From CAWHXG01 sp963833235 (lineage in GTDB: Bacteria > Pseudomonadota > Alphaproteobacteria > Rhodobacterales > Rhodobacteraceae): 64,000 bases of DNA. Positions 7,691 through 16,876 of this stretch are shown here, in pieces (positions within the stretch are counted from its first letter, which is position 1; each line of letters begins with the position of its first letter). The DNA lies in contig CAWHXG010000004.1 in the NCBI GenBank assembly GCA_963833235.1, positions 62,001-126,000 of the forward strand. The letters are read 5' to 3'. Under the pieces are notes generated by a model that did not search any database, was not told the DNA's origin, and saw nothing but the letters and a program-made list of their open reading frames with translations. The position numbers and the translations under genes were made by a program.

Positions 7691-9646
7691 TCAGGCGAGG
7701 TCTGGCGGCGTGCCCTCGGCCGCAAGCTGCGCGACGGTCTCGATCAAGCCCGCGACCCTGGTCTGCTTTTCGCCCAGCCGGCGGATCGTGACCGTACGCT
7801 CGGCCATCTCCCGGCCGCCGCAGGCGAGGATCACCGGCACCTTGCCCACCGAATGCTCCCGCACCTTGTAGTTGATCTTCTCGTTGCGGATGTCGGCCTC
7901 GGCACGGACTCCCTCTGCGCGCAGGGCTGCCACAACCTCGCGCACGTAGTCGTCGGCCTCCGAGACGATGGAGGCGACGACGACCTGCCGCGGGGCCAGC
8001 CACAATGGCAGTCTTCCGGCATAGTTCTCGATCAGGATGCCGATGAACCGCTCGAAGCTGCCGAGGATCGCGCGGTGCAGCATGTAGGGCCGGTGCTTGT
8101 CGCCGTCCGCGGCGATGTAGCCTGCGCCCAGCCGCTCCGGCAGGTTGGGGTCGACCTGGAAGGTGCCCAGCTGCCAGACCCGCCCGATGGCGTCGGTTAG
8201 CTTGAAGTCGAGCTTCGGGCCGTAGAACGCGCCCTCGCCGGGGTCGGGGGTATAGGCATTGCCGGTCGCCTTGATCGCGGCCTCGAGCGCGGCCTCGACC
8301 CTGTCCCAGCTCTCGTCGCTGCCGACCCGCTTTTCCGGCCGGGTGGCGAACATGATCTCGAAGCTCTCGAAGCCGAGGTCGCGGTAGACGCTGGCGAGCA
8401 TGTCGATGAACCGCGCGCATTCGCCCTCGATCTGCTCGGCGGTGCAGAAGATGTGGCCATCGTCCTGCGTAAAGCCGCGCACCCGCATGATCCCGTGCAG
8501 CGCGCCGGAGGGCTCGTAGCGGTTGCACGATCCGAACTCCGCCATCCGCAGCGGCAGGTCGCGGTAGCTTTTCAGGCCCTGGTTGAAGATCTGCACGTGG
8601 CAGGGGCAGTTCATCGGCTTCAGCGCGTTGATCGCCTTCTCGCGGGCATGCTCCTCGTCGACCTCGACGATGAACATGTGCTCTTGATACTTCTCCCAAT
8701 GGCCGGATTTCTCCCACAGGGATCGGTCCACGACCTGCGGGGTGTTCACCTCCACGTACCCGTGCGCCCGCTGGCGGCGGCGGATGAAGTCCTGCAGCGT
8801 GGTGTAGATGGTCCAGCCGTTGGGGTGCCAGAACACCTGGCCGGGAGCTTCTTCCTGCATGTGGAAGAGGTCCATCTCGCGGCCCAGCTTGCGATGGTCG
8901 CGGGCCTCGGCCTCCTCCAGGAAGGTCAGGTGCGCCTTCAGATCCTCGCGGTTGCGGAAGGCGACGCCGTAGATCCGCTGTAGCATCGGGCGGCGGCTGT
9001 CGCCCCGCCAGTAGGCGCCGGCGACCTTCATCAGCTTGAACGCGTCGGCCGGCACCTGCCCGGTATGTTGCAGATGCGGCCCGCGGCAGAGGTCCTGCCA
9101 GTCGCCGTGCCAGTACATCCGAAGCGGCTCGTCGCCCGGGATCGCCTCGATCAGTTCGACCTTGAAGGGCTCGTCCTTCGCCTCGTAATGGGCGATGGCG
9201 CGGGGGCGGTCCCAGACCTCGGTGCGGACCGGGTCGCGGGCGTTGATGATGGCCTTCATCTTCGCCTCGATGGCGCCAAGATCGTCGGGCGTGAACGGCT
9301 CCGCCCGGTCGAAGTCGTAGTACCAGCCGTTCTCGATCACCGGGCCGATGGTGACGCGCACGTCGGGCCAAAGCTCCTGAACCGCGCGGGCCATGATGTG
9401 CGCGGCGTCGTGGCGGATCAGCTCCAGCGCGTCGTCGTCCTTGACGGTGTTGATGGCGAGGGCGGCGTCGGCCACGATCGGCCAGGCCAGGTCCCAATGC
9501 GCGCCGCCCACGCGGGCCGAGACGGCGCGCTTGGCGAGCGAGGGCGAGATATCTGCCGCGACCTCCCCGGGCGTGGTGCCGGCGGGATACCGGCGCGCGT
9601 TGCCGTCGGGCAGGGTCAGGGTGATCTCGGCTGCGTCACGGGCCAT
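7691..9646 (-). CDS. thrS: Threonyl-tRNA synthetase
   Basis: Charges tRNA-Thr in the cytoplasm. It has 651 residues, the normal full length. Order of domains: N-terminal TGS domain (residues 1-65, LTLPDGNARRYPAGTTPGEV), editing domain with the HDAAH motif (about residue 80), class II catalytic core with motif 2 (RYEPSGALHGIMRVRGFTQDD) and the zinc-site MNCPCHV, motif 3 (HRAILGSFERFIGILIE), and a C-terminal anticodon-binding domain. The start at 9646 follows GGAGG; the frame is open to 10018 but that part overlaps the acetyltransferase gene. Confidence 0.98.
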   Translation of the reverse strand: MARDAAEITLTLPDGNARRYPAGTTPGEVAADISPSLAKRAVSARVGGAHWDLAWPIVADAALAINTVKDDDALELIRHDAAHIMARAVQELWPDVRVTIGPVIENGWYYDFDRAEPFTPDDLGAIEAKMKAIINARDPVRTEVWDRPRAIAHYEAKDEPFKVELIEAIPGDEPLRMYWHGDWQDLCRGPHLQHTGQVPADAFKLMKVAGAYWRGDSRRPMLQRIYGVAFRNREDLKAHLTFLEEAEARDHRKLGREMDLFHMQEEAPGQVFWHPNGWTIYTTLQDFIRRRQRAHGYVEVNTPQVVDRSLWEKSGHWEKYQEHMFIVEVDEEHAREKAINALKPMNCPCHVQIFNQGLKSYRDLPLRMAEFGSCNRYEPSGALHGIMRVRGFTQDDGHIFCTAEQIEGECARFIDMLASVYRDLGFESFEIMFATRPEKRVGSDESWDRVEAALEAAIKATGNAYTPDPGEGAFYGPKLDFKLTDAIGRVWQLGTFQVDPNLPERLGAGYIAADGDKHRPYMLHRAILGSFERFIGILIENYAGRLPLWLAPRQVVVASIVSEADDYVREVVAALRAEGVRAEADIRNEKINYKVREHSVGKVPVILACGGREMAERTVTIRRLGEKQTRVAGLIETVAQLAAEGTPPDLA

Positions 9647-9731
9647 CGCGGGCCTCCTCGTCGGTTCGGCGCCTACGGATGCGCCCGGTTGCGGGTGGAT
9701 GGCCGGGGTGTGCCGCGTGGCGGCGTGGGCG

Positions 9732-10175
9732 TCAACCCGGCGGCGGGCCGAGCGGCTTCTTGAAGTTGAAGGCGGTGATCGCGTAGCCCTGCCGGAAGTA
9801 GAAACGGTGCGCCCGCACCCGCTGGGTGCCGCTGTCGAGCACGCACTGGGTTGCGCCGTTCGCGCGGGCCTCAACCTCGATCCAGTCCAGCAGCGCGGCG
9901 CCCACCCCGCGGCTGCGGGCGTCCTCATTGGTGACGAGATCGTCCACGTAGACCATCCGCCCGAAGGACAGCCGCGTCTGGAACCGGTACGTCGCGCAGC
10001 CGAGGCAGGCATCCCCATCGAAGGCGCCGATCAGGTGCCCGCCACCGGCCTGCACCTTCGCGATTTCCGCGCCCATGGCGGCGCCGCTGAGGTGCGGGCG
10101 GAGCTGTGCCATCACCGGATGCAGGCGGCCGGTCTCCTGCGGGGTCAGGCAGCGTTCGATGACGAGCCCGGTCAT
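9732..10175 (-). CDS. GNAT-family N-acetyltransferase
   Basis: Predicted acetyl-CoA-dependent transferase of 147 residues. The acetyl-CoA-binding region is VYVDDLVTNEDARSRGVGAA (residues about 75-94, with the RxxGxG/A motif), followed by the family's C-terminal HRFYFRQGY. The substrate is unknown. Its ATG overlaps the stop of the preceding hydrolase (ATGA at 10172-10175), making it the last gene of the long enzyme operon. Acetyltransferases in catabolic clusters often detoxify intermediates, but nothing here shows that. Confidence 0.88.
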   Translation of the reverse strand: MTGLVIERCLTPQETGRLHPVMAQLRPHLSGAAMGAEIAKVQAGGGHLIGAFDGDACLGCATYRFQTRLSFGRMVYVDDLVTNEDARSRGVGAALLDWIEVEARANGATQCVLDSGTQRVRAHRFYFRQGYAITAFNFKKPLGPPPG

Positions 10176-10861
10176 GCGGCGAGCCAGTCGAGGAGCGCGG
10201 CGTTCGTTTCGACGGGTTGTTCGAGGGTCGGCAGATGGCCGGCCTTCGGGACGATCCGCAGGGTCGCATGCGGGATCAGCTCGGCCATGAGGGTATGCCG
10301 ATGCGGCGGGCAGAGCCTGTCTTCGGCGCCGCAGAGGATCAGGGTCGGCACGGTCACGGTGCGCAGCGTGTCCTGCCGGACCGGACGGGTCATCAGGGCG
10401 CGGGACTGCCGCAGGAAGGCCCCAGGCCCGCAAGCCATCGCCATCTCCAGCACCAGATCGAGGATCGCGGCGCGGTTCGGACCATCGGCGAGGTAGTTCG
10501 GCTTCATCTCCTCGCGCATCACGGCCGCCAGGTGCCCCGCCTCGACCCGCGCCATCTGCGGCGCGCGGGCCGCCGCCACCTCCGTTGACTCGGCCTTGGG
10601 GTTGGTGTCCATCAGCGCAAGCCGCGTGACCCGCGCGGGCGCCATCGCCATCACCTCCATCGCCACGATCCCGCCCATGGAGAGTCCGGCCAGGGCAAAG
10701 CGCTGCGGGGCTGCGGCCAGCACAGCCTCGGCCATCTCCGCAGTCGTCTCTGCGTCGAGCGAGAGCACGCGCGGCGCGTGGCCGGAGAGGGCGGTAATCT
10801 GCGGGCCGTAGAGCCGGGCATCGCACATCATGCCCGGCAGCAGGATCAGCGGCTCGCTCAC
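10172..10861 (-). CDS. Alpha/beta hydrolase
   Basis: Soluble serine hydrolase of 229 residues. The oxyanion block is LILLPGMMCDARLY (residues 5-18), the nucleophile elbow is GLSMGG, the acid lies in LILCGAEDRLCP, and the His in VPKAGHLPTLEQP, so the triad is complete. The GTG start overlaps the stop of the MetE-like gene (GTGA, 10858-10861). Substrate unknown; a role in cleaving an ester or a ring-opened carbonyl compound would suit its place in the operon. Confidence 0.88.
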   Translation of the reverse strand: MSEPLILLPGMMCDARLYGPQITALSGHAPRVLSLDAETTAEMAEAVLAAAPQRFALAGLSMGGIVAMEVMAMAPARVTRLALMDTNPKAESTEVAAARAPQMARVEAGHLAAVMREEMKPNYLADGPNRAAILDLVLEMAMACGPGAFLRQSRALMTRPVRQDTLRTVTVPTLILCGAEDRLCPPHRHTLMAELIPHATLRIVPKAGHLPTLEQPVETNAALLDWLAA

Positions 10862-11991
10862 GCCCGCGCGCTGGCGATGCGGGCGCCCTCGACCAGCGCG
10901 CCCAGCTTGGCATAGGCGATGTCGGGGTCGACCGCGCCGAAGCCCGCGAAGGTGCCGAAGCCGCAATCCGACCCCGCGATCACCCGGTCTGCCCCGACGA
11001 TGGCGGTGAAGCGTTCGATCCGCTGGGCCACGAGCTCGGGATGCTCGACGAAGTTCGTCGTGCTGTCCACCACGCCCGGTACCAACACCTTGTCGTCGGG
11101 GATCTCGGCCCGCCTGTCGCGGAATACCGTCCATTCGTGGGCGTGGCGCGGGTTCGAGGTCTCGAACAGCACCTGCCCCGCCTTCGCGCGCATCAGGGTG
11201 GCGAACACGGTGTCCATGTCGATGTCGCAGACATGCGGGCCCTCGTAGTTGCCCCAGCAGATATGCACCCGCACCCGCGCTGGATCGATCCCCTCCAGCG
11301 CGTGGTTCAGCGCGTCCACGTGAGCCTCGGCGATCTTCACGAACTCCGCGTCGCTGAGATCCTCGAAGAGCATGTGCCGCGAAAGCGCCAGATCCGGGCA
11401 GTCGAGCTGCAGCATCAGACCGGCCTCGACGATGGTGCGGTATTCCTCTTTCATCGCGTCGGCGAGCGCGGCCAGATAGGCGTCCCGGCTGGGGTAGAAT
11501 TCGTTCTGCAGGAAGAGCGAGATCACGCCCGGCGAAGCGGCGTTCATGAAGCCTGCCTGGGCGCCATGGGCCGCCATCCCGGCCGTCAGGTTGGCGATAT
11601 CCTTCTGCAGCTCGCCCTGCCCGCGCGAGCGCACCTCGCCCACACAGACCGGGCGCGCGTATCTCGGCGTGCCGCCCTCGGCCGCCAGCCGCTTGAGATA
11701 GCCCGGAAACCGCTTGAGGTCGGCGGGCGCGTTGCGGGGGCCGTCGCCGGCGAAGCCCGTGTAGCGGTCCTTCACATAGGTGGCGTAGCTGATCTTCGAG
11801 GTCTCGCCGTCGCTGACGATGTCGATCCCGGCCTCGCACTGGCGGCGGACTGTCTCGGCCGCGGCCGCGCTCATGGCGGCGTCGAATGCGGCGGGGTCGC
11901 AGTCCTCGCCCCGCTCACGCGCGAAGATGAGATCGACCACCTCCTGCGTCCGGGGGAGGGAGCCGACATGGGTGGTGGCGATGCGGGTCAT
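10858..11991 (-). CDS. MetE-core-like methyltransferase (cobalamin-independent methionine synthase family)
   Basis: Zinc-dependent methyl/alkyl-transferase homologue of 377 residues, matching only the catalytic half of MetE. It begins with the THVGSLPR signature (residues 7-14) and keeps the zinc ligands H243 and C245 (HICWGN) and C343 (GSDCGFG), so it should be catalytically competent. Family members transfer methyl from folate or other donors to thiols, or act as epoxyalkane:coenzyme M transferases. Without the folate-binding N-terminal half this is unlikely to be the housekeeping methionine synthase; a pathway-specific demethylase or thiol transferase is more likely. It lies 136 bp after the cupin gene and is coupled to the downstream hydrolase. 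Confidence 0.85.
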   Translation of the reverse strand: MTRIATTHVGSLPRTQEVVDLIFARERGEDCDPAAFDAAMSAAAAETVRRQCEAGIDIVSDGETSKISYATYVKDRYTGFAGDGPRNAPADLKRFPGYLKRLAAEGGTPRYARPVCVGEVRSRGQGELQKDIANLTAGMAAHGAQAGFMNAASPGVISLFLQNEFYPSRDAYLAALADAMKEEYRTIVEAGLMLQLDCPDLALSRHMLFEDLSDAEFVKIAEAHVDALNHALEGIDPARVRVHICWGNYEGPHVCDIDMDTVFATLMRAKAGQVLFETSNPRHAHEWTVFRDRRAEIPDDKVLVPGVVDSTTNFVEHPELVAQRIERFTAIVGADRVIAGSDCGFGTFAGFGAVDPDIAYAKLGALVEGARIASARA

Positions 11992-12127
11992 TGAAGATGT
12001 CCAGAATGGGGCCGGCGAGGGAGCAGGGGCGAACGTGGGGTGCCGCCGGGCATCAAGGGCCCGAACACACCCGCGGGCGCGGGCTTGGCAGGCGCGGGGC
12101 CTGCATCCCGGCCTGATGCGTGCATCG

Positions 12128-13093
12128 TCACCCCCGCCAGGTGGGTCCGGCGGGGTCGTCGGTGGCGATGATGTGGTAGAGCGCGGCCTCGCCCTCCATC
12201 GCCGGCACCGCGGCATGGGGCACCCCGCCCGGGACCGAAACCGTATCGCCGGGAGCCAGGACGGTCTCGCCCTCCTCCCAGGTCAGCCGCCAGTGCCCGC
12301 GTGCCGGCATGAGCACCGTGGCGCGGTCGTGTTCGTGCGGCGCATCTTTCGCGCTGCTCCGCGTGACCAGATCGACCTCGAAGCCAGGCTTGTCGCGGAT
12401 GATCCCGTGCTCGCCGATCACCTTCACCGGCTTGTCCTTGGCCAACGCCGCCATGTCGAGGTAGCGGCGCACCCCGAAGCCCACGACCTCCATCGGCGTC
12501 GGCTCGGGGTAGTCCGCCAGCGCCGCGTCATCCAGAACCGGCATGGGCGCTGTGCCCTCCGGCAGCGCCTGGCCCTTCTTGCTGTCGTAGAGCTTGCCGT
12601 TTCCGCCCAGCACCAGCCCGTGGGCCTGCGCATCCTCGATCACCTGCGGCGCCCAGATCACGCCGCCCCCGGCATCGTCGCCGCCGAGGATCGCCATGAT
12701 CATGCCGTAATCGGTGCCGATGTTCTCGAAGCCGCGGAAGATGCCGGTGGGGATGTCGATGATGTCGCCGGGCTCAAGCACCACCTCGCCGGCATCGCCC
12801 CAGCGGCCCCAGAAGAACCGCCAGCGGCCCGAGAGCACCCAGAACACCTCGGCCGTGCGGTGCGAATGCAACGAGTTGCGGCAGCGCGGCGGCTGGCCAG
12901 CGGCGCCGATGTTGAAGCCGTGCTTCTCGGCGATGTGCACGAACTGGTCGGGGGATTCCGAGACGCCGCCGCCGATGATCGTGAAGTTCTCCTTGGCGTC
13001 GCTGCCCGGGGTGTGGGCATCGATGAAGGCCGTCTTGCAGGGCCGCAACTCGCCATAGCGCACGATCCGCGCGTCCATCGCCTCGGGTGTCAT
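12128..13093 (-). CDS. Two-domain cupin protein (gentisate-dioxygenase-like architecture)
   Basis: Bicupin of 321 residues. The N-terminal cupin has the metal motif NSLHSHRTAEVFWVLSG (H, H, E) and its second half LEPGDIIDIPTGIFRGFEN. The C-terminal cupin has APHEHDRATVLMPARG and LAPGDTVSVPGGVPHAA. The layout resembles gentisate/1-hydroxy-2-naphthoate dioxygenases, but function as a ring-cleaving dioxygenase or isomerase is only an inference. ATG 13093 overlaps the stop of the SRPBCC gene; the longer frame to 13483 is a shadow. Confidence 0.85.
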   Translation of the reverse strand: MTPEAMDARIVRYGELRPCKTAFIDAHTPGSDAKENFTIIGGGVSESPDQFVHIAEKHGFNIGAAGQPPRCRNSLHSHRTAEVFWVLSGRWRFFWGRWGDAGEVVLEPGDIIDIPTGIFRGFENIGTDYGMIMAILGGDDAGGGVIWAPQVIEDAQAHGLVLGGNGKLYDSKKGQALPEGTAPMPVLDDAALADYPEPTPMEVVGFGVRRYLDMAALAKDKPVKVIGEHGIIRDKPGFEVDLVTRSSAKDAPHEHDRATVLMPARGHWRLTWEEGETVLAPGDTVSVPGGVPHAAVPAMEGEAALYHIIATDDPAGPTWRG

Positions 13094-13593
13094 GAATGGT
13101 CTCCCAGATTGCCCACGATCTCGCCGAACCTGTCCAGCATGCCCTCCCAGCCAAGCCGGTGGCCCTCGGTCGGGTCGTTGCCGGACATGTCGATGCTCTG
13201 ATCGGTGATGTGCATCCTGCAGCCGCCGCCCGCACCCGGCAGGAAATCGATGGTCATCAGCATAACGTTGACCACCTTGCCGCCGATCCGCACCACCGTG
13301 GTGGCGACGATCCGGGCGCCCGGGTCCATGACGATGAAGGATTGCGTCATGTCGCCGATCACGTCTTCGCCGTCGACGATGTCGGTGACCTCGATGCCGC
13401 CCTCGCGGGGATCTGCCTTGTGCAGGCGCATCCCAGATTCCGGCGGCGCCTCGAACCGCGCCCGCGTTTCGGGATCCGTCCACATCGCATAGGCGCGGTC
13501 GGGCGGCAACGGCACGTCGCGGGTAAGCAGCAGCCGCGCCGCCGCCGCCACCCTTGGATCAGGTGCTTCCGAACCCCGCTCCGCATCGTCCAT
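13090..13593 (-). CDS. SRPBCC (AHSA1/Bet v1-like) protein
   Basis: Protein of 167 residues with a START-like hydrophobic-pocket fold, recognised from LTRDVPLPPDRAYAMWTDPE (about residues 21-40) and the C-terminal GHRLGWEGMLDRFGEIV. Such proteins bind lipids or small ligands, or act as cyclases. It begins two bases after the stop of the upstream NTF2-like gene and overlaps the cupin gene. The exact role is unknown. Confidence 0.82.
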   Translation of the reverse strand: MDDAERGSEAPDPRVAAAARLLLTRDVPLPPDRAYAMWTDPETRARFEAPPESGMRLHKADPREGGIEVTDIVDGEDVIGDMTQSFIVMDPGARIVATTVVRIGGKVVNVMLMTIDFLPGAGGGCRMHITDQSIDMSGNDPTEGHRLGWEGMLDRFGEIVGNLGDHS

Positions 13594-13595
13594 GC

Positions 13596-14573
13596 CTAGC
13601 CCCCCGCAATGGCGATCTGCAGCCAGATCGCGGTTTCGTCGTAAAGCGTCCATTCGCGGCGCAGCCCGCGCGGCCCGAATTCCGCGTGCGTGATGCCCAT
13701 CACGTGCACCGGCGCGCCCGTGGGCGGCCCGAATACGCCCCAGCCATCGTGGCCGCCGGTGAGCGACCAGCGGATGGCGGCGCGAGGGGGCATGTCCTTG
13801 TCGTCGCGCCCGATGACGTGGTGCATCTCGAAGGCGGCGGAGGGGAACGCCGCGCGGAGCGGCAGCCAGAACCCGTCGGCCGCCTCATGCCCATGCGCCG
13901 TGCGTCCGCCGGGATATTCCAGATGGCAGGCCCGGTCGTAGGCGTCGCCGACCGCCGAGAACTCCGCCCCCATCATCCGGTCGAGCAGGTCCGCCAGCCG
14001 CTCGCCCCAGGCGTTGTCGTTGCCGCGCCCGTCGTAGGGGCCGGCCACGTCGGCCTCGGGGGTGAAGGGGCTGGGGGGCCTGCGGCCGCCTGCGGCCAGC
14101 GTCGCCTGCGCCCAGTCCTGCGGGGTCATGCCCATCTGCCGCACCAGCGCGCCGTTGTCGCGGATCAGCCATTCGTCGCTGATCCGGTTGTCGTGGGCGT
14201 AGCAATCGGCGATGGCGCGCCAGGTCATCCGCCGCCCCGTCGGCCCGCCCATCACGGCGCCGAACGCGCCCACGCCGGAATGCGTCGCGGTCGACAGGAT
14301 GCGGTGCGAACTGAGCATGCCCGCTACGGGATCGCCCGACCAGATGACGTCTTCGCCCAGAAGCACCCTGTCGGGAAATTCGTGAAGCACCTCGAGGGTA
14401 GAGCGGGTCGCGGCCGGTTCTCCGCGGCCGATTCCGCCGGGCGTGCGCACGATCACATCCGGGTGGTAGTAGTCCTTCATGCGGGCGCCCACGCCACGAT
14501 CTTCCCAGATCTCGCGGGTGATCGCGAGAATGTAGTCGGGGAAGTCCGCAAAGCGATTGTCGAAGCCCCTCAT
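13596..14573 (-). CDS. Double NTF2/SnoaL-like protein, copy 1
   Basis: Protein of 325 residues that looks like two tandem NTF2-like domains: residues about 10-150 (FPDYILAITREIWEDRGVG, YYHPDVIVRTPGG) and about 180-320 (AFPSAAFEMHHVIGRDD, ITHAEFGPRG). Single-domain SnoaL relatives are polyketide cyclases, isomerases or dehydratases with a His/Asp pair. The same arrangement recurs in the gene at 15434-16489, suggesting a duplicated or heteromeric enzyme. It lies 25 bp after the SDR gene. Confidence 0.8.
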   Translation of the reverse strand: MRGFDNRFADFPDYILAITREIWEDRGVGARMKDYYHPDVIVRTPGGIGRGEPAATRSTLEVLHEFPDRVLLGEDVIWSGDPVAGMLSSHRILSTATHSGVGAFGAVMGGPTGRRMTWRAIADCYAHDNRISDEWLIRDNGALVRQMGMTPQDWAQATLAAGGRRPPSPFTPEADVAGPYDGRGNDNAWGERLADLLDRMMGAEFSAVGDAYDRACHLEYPGGRTAHGHEAADGFWLPLRAAFPSAAFEMHHVIGRDDKDMPPRAAIRWSLTGGHDGWGVFGPPTGAPVHVMGITHAEFGPRGLRREWTLYDETAIWLQIAIAGG

Positions 14574-14598
14574 CGCGCCACCTTCATCCCGCCGCCCC

Positions 14599-15363
14599 TC
14601 ATCCCGCCGTCCAGCCGCCGTCGACCATCAGGGCGGTGCCGGTGACCATCGCGGCCGCGTCCGAGGCGAGGAACACGACCGCGCCCATGATGTCCTCCAC
14701 CAGGCCGACCCGGCCGAGCTTGATCTTCGAGGTCACCCAGGCCAGCCGTTCGGGGTCCGAGAACGTCGGCTCGGTCAGGGGGGTGCGGATGAAGGTGGGG
14801 CAGATCGTGTTCACGCGGATGCCGCGCGGCCCGAATTCCATGGCCATCGCCTTGGTCATGCCCTCCACGGCATGCTTGGTCGCGCAGTAGAGCGCGCGTT
14901 CAACCCCGCCCACATGGCCCATCTGGCTGGAGATGTGCAGGATCACGCCGGGGCGCTCGCGCGCGATTAGGTCGCGGGCCACGGCTTGCGCCTGGAAATA
15001 CGCGGCGCGGACGTTGGCGGCCATGACGGCATCGTAGTCGGCCTCTTCGGTCTCCAGCGCGCTGCTGTTGCGGGTGCAGCCGGCGGAGTTGCACAGGATG
15101 TCGAAGGGCCCGTGTTCGGCGACCACGCGGCGCACCGCGGCCACGTCCGTCACGTCCATGCGCGCGGCCTGCGCATCCAGTCCCGCGGCGCGCATCTCGG
15201 CGACGCTGGCCTCCAGCGCCTCGATCCCGCGTGCCGCGGCCACCACGCTCGCGCCAGCCTCGGCCAGCGCCACCGCGCAGCCAAGGCCGATGCCGCTCGA
15301 TCCGCCGGTGACGAGCGCGCGGCGGCCGTCGAGGCGCAGGCTGGGGGTGCGGGGCAGGGTCAT
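14599..15363 (-). CDS. SDR-family oxidoreductase
   Basis: NAD(P)-dependent classical short-chain dehydrogenase of 254 residues. The cofactor motif TGGSSGIG is at residues 19-26, NSAG replaces the common NNAG, the catalytic Ser is in HISSQMG, and YCATK supplies the Tyr and Lys. The C-terminal MVTGTALMVDGGW is typical of the family. The cofactor specificity is not clear. It sits in the middle of the enzyme operon, so an alcohol/ketone step in the same pathway is likely. Confidence 0.93.
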   Translation of the reverse strand: MTLPRTPSLRLDGRRALVTGGSSGIGLGCAVALAEAGASVVAAARGIEALEASVAEMRAAGLDAQAARMDVTDVAAVRRVVAEHGPFDILCNSAGCTRNSSALETEEADYDAVMAANVRAAYFQAQAVARDLIARERPGVILHISSQMGHVGGVERALYCATKHAVEGMTKAMAMEFGPRGIRVNTICPTFIRTPLTEPTFSDPERLAWVTSKIKLGRVGLVEDIMGAVVFLASDAAAMVTGTALMVDGGWTAG

Positions 15364-15433
15364 CGGCGGTCCGTGGCGGCGTCGCGCCACCTGTCGCAAA
15401 TCGGGCGAGCGGCGGCAAGCGATGTCGCGGGCT

Positions 15434-16489
15434 TCAAAGGGACCGCGCGCGCCCCGTTGCGGGGTCGAACCCCCGGCGCGCCTTGTTGAACTCCCGCATC
15501 CGCGCCAGAACGTCGACGCCGATCTGGTCGTAGAGGTGCAGAAGGTCGACGGTCACCCAGTTCTCGCGGATGCGCCCGGCCTCCAGCCGCCAGAAATCCA
15601 GCGACCGCAGTGTCACCCGCTTGCCCGAGGGCGCAATGCCGAGCCAGCCGCCATGGGTGATCGTCTGGATCATGTTGGGCCAGCCGGTCACCGCGGCATA
15701 GGGCCCGTCGCCGAAGAAGTGATAGGTGATCTCGTCGACGTACTGGCCCCGGTCGGGCATCGCCGTGAGGAAGGGGATCTGGTGCCATTGGCGGAACCCG
15801 TCGATCCCGCGGCCCGTCCCGATGCCCGCCGGCCCGTACCAGTTCATGCGGGGATGCCAGAAGCGGTCCATCTCCATCACCTCGGGGCCGCCCTGGCTTG
15901 GATGCCGCGTCATGGAGTCGAGCATCAAGACGATCAGCGCGGTCGTCGCGTCGCTTTCCTCGGGCCGGCGCGGCCCGGTGCGCAGTCCGTCCTGGCTGGC
16001 CGGCGCGGGGATCAGCCATTCCCGCCCGAGGCTCGGCACCAACGGCCAGGCGCCGGCCTGCATCATCACCTCGGGCAGGTCCCAGATCGCCTGCACCTCG
16101 ACCACCCTGTCGCCCTCGAACCGGTAGAACTCGTGGAAGCGCATGGCCACCGCATGGCCCGTGGCCGGAATGTCGAGCCATGGCGCCGCGAAGGTACCCA
16201 TGTAATGCCCGCCGCAGCCGACCCATTCGGCGCCGGGCAACGTGCCGCCGGCCATGACGATCCAGTCCCGCCGCTCCAGATCCGGCCAGGCGGCGAGAAG
16301 ATCGCGGTAGAGCCCGTCATAGGCGGCGTCGGGGCCGATCAGATCGCCGAAGGGGTGGCAGAACCGCACCGCGGCGTCGGGTGCCAGCAGATCGCCGAGG
16401 GCCTGCCGTACGGGCCCCTCCTCGAAGTCCCGCATCGCCGTGCGCATCGGGCCAAGCCGCGCGCGCAGGGCCTCGAAGCGTTCACTCAT
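15434..16489 (-). CDS. Double NTF2/SnoaL-like protein, copy 2
   Basis: Protein of 351 residues with two NTF2-like halves: the first has LGDLLAPDAAVRFCHPFGD and RFHEFYRFEGDRVVEVQ, the second has MEMDRFWHPRMNWYGPAG, VTGWPNMIQTITHGG and FWRLEAGRIRENWVTVDL. The last element is characteristic of SnoaL-like ester cyclases. It is homologous in layout to the product of 13596-14573, though clearly diverged. Its ATG overlaps the stop of the VOC gene (ATGA 16486-16489). No function can be assigned. Confidence 0.8.
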   Translation of the reverse strand: MSERFEALRARLGPMRTAMRDFEEGPVRQALGDLLAPDAAVRFCHPFGDLIGPDAAYDGLYRDLLAAWPDLERRDWIVMAGGTLPGAEWVGCGGHYMGTFAAPWLDIPATGHAVAMRFHEFYRFEGDRVVEVQAIWDLPEVMMQAGAWPLVPSLGREWLIPAPASQDGLRTGPRRPEESDATTALIVLMLDSMTRHPSQGGPEVMEMDRFWHPRMNWYGPAGIGTGRGIDGFRQWHQIPFLTAMPDRGQYVDEITYHFFGDGPYAAVTGWPNMIQTITHGGWLGIAPSGKRVTLRSLDFWRLEAGRIRENWVTVDLLHLYDQIGVDVLARMREFNKARRGFDPATGRARSL

Positions 16490-16872
16490 GTCCACGCCGT
16501 CGCGACCGTCTGCGGCTGGTAGGTGCCGAAGGACCATTCGTGCCCCTCGGCATCGCGCGCCCGCCAGCGCCTCGTGCCGAATTCGGTGTCCTCCGGCGGA
16601 TAGACCACCTCGATCCCGGCCGCCTGCGCGGTGGCGAAATGCGCGTCCACGTCCTCCACCACGAGGTAGATGCCGGGGGAGCCCTTGGCCGCCTCGCCGC
16701 TGCCCAGCATCACCACGCCGTTGCCGTGCGTCAGCTCGGCATGCATCACGCGGCCATCTGCGCCGTCATAGGCCTGCACCACCTCCATCCCGAAGGCCGA
16801 GGTCAGCTGCGCGATCGCGGCGCGGGCGTCGGCATAAGTCAGGTATGGCACGATGCTCGGACGGTCCGTCAT
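16486..16872 (-). CDS. VOC-family (glyoxalase-like) protein
   Basis: Protein of 128 residues with the vicinal-oxygen-chelate fold: VPYLTYADARAAIAQLTSAF at the start, VMHAELTHGNGVVMLG in the middle and the terminal ARDAEGHEWSFGTY. This subtype (PhnB/YdeM-like) includes proteins of unknown function and resistance or isomerase enzymes; a metal site is possible (H in MHAEL, E in GHEW). It begins 4 bp after the stop of the HisD-like gene and is coupled to the next gene. Confidence 0.85.
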   Translation of the reverse strand: MTDRPSIVPYLTYADARAAIAQLTSAFGMEVVQAYDGADGRVMHAELTHGNGVVMLGSGEAAKGSPGIYLVVEDVDAHFATAQAAGIEVVYPPEDTEFGTRRWRARDAEGHEWSFGTYQPQTVATAWT

Positions 16873-16876
16873 GCCA

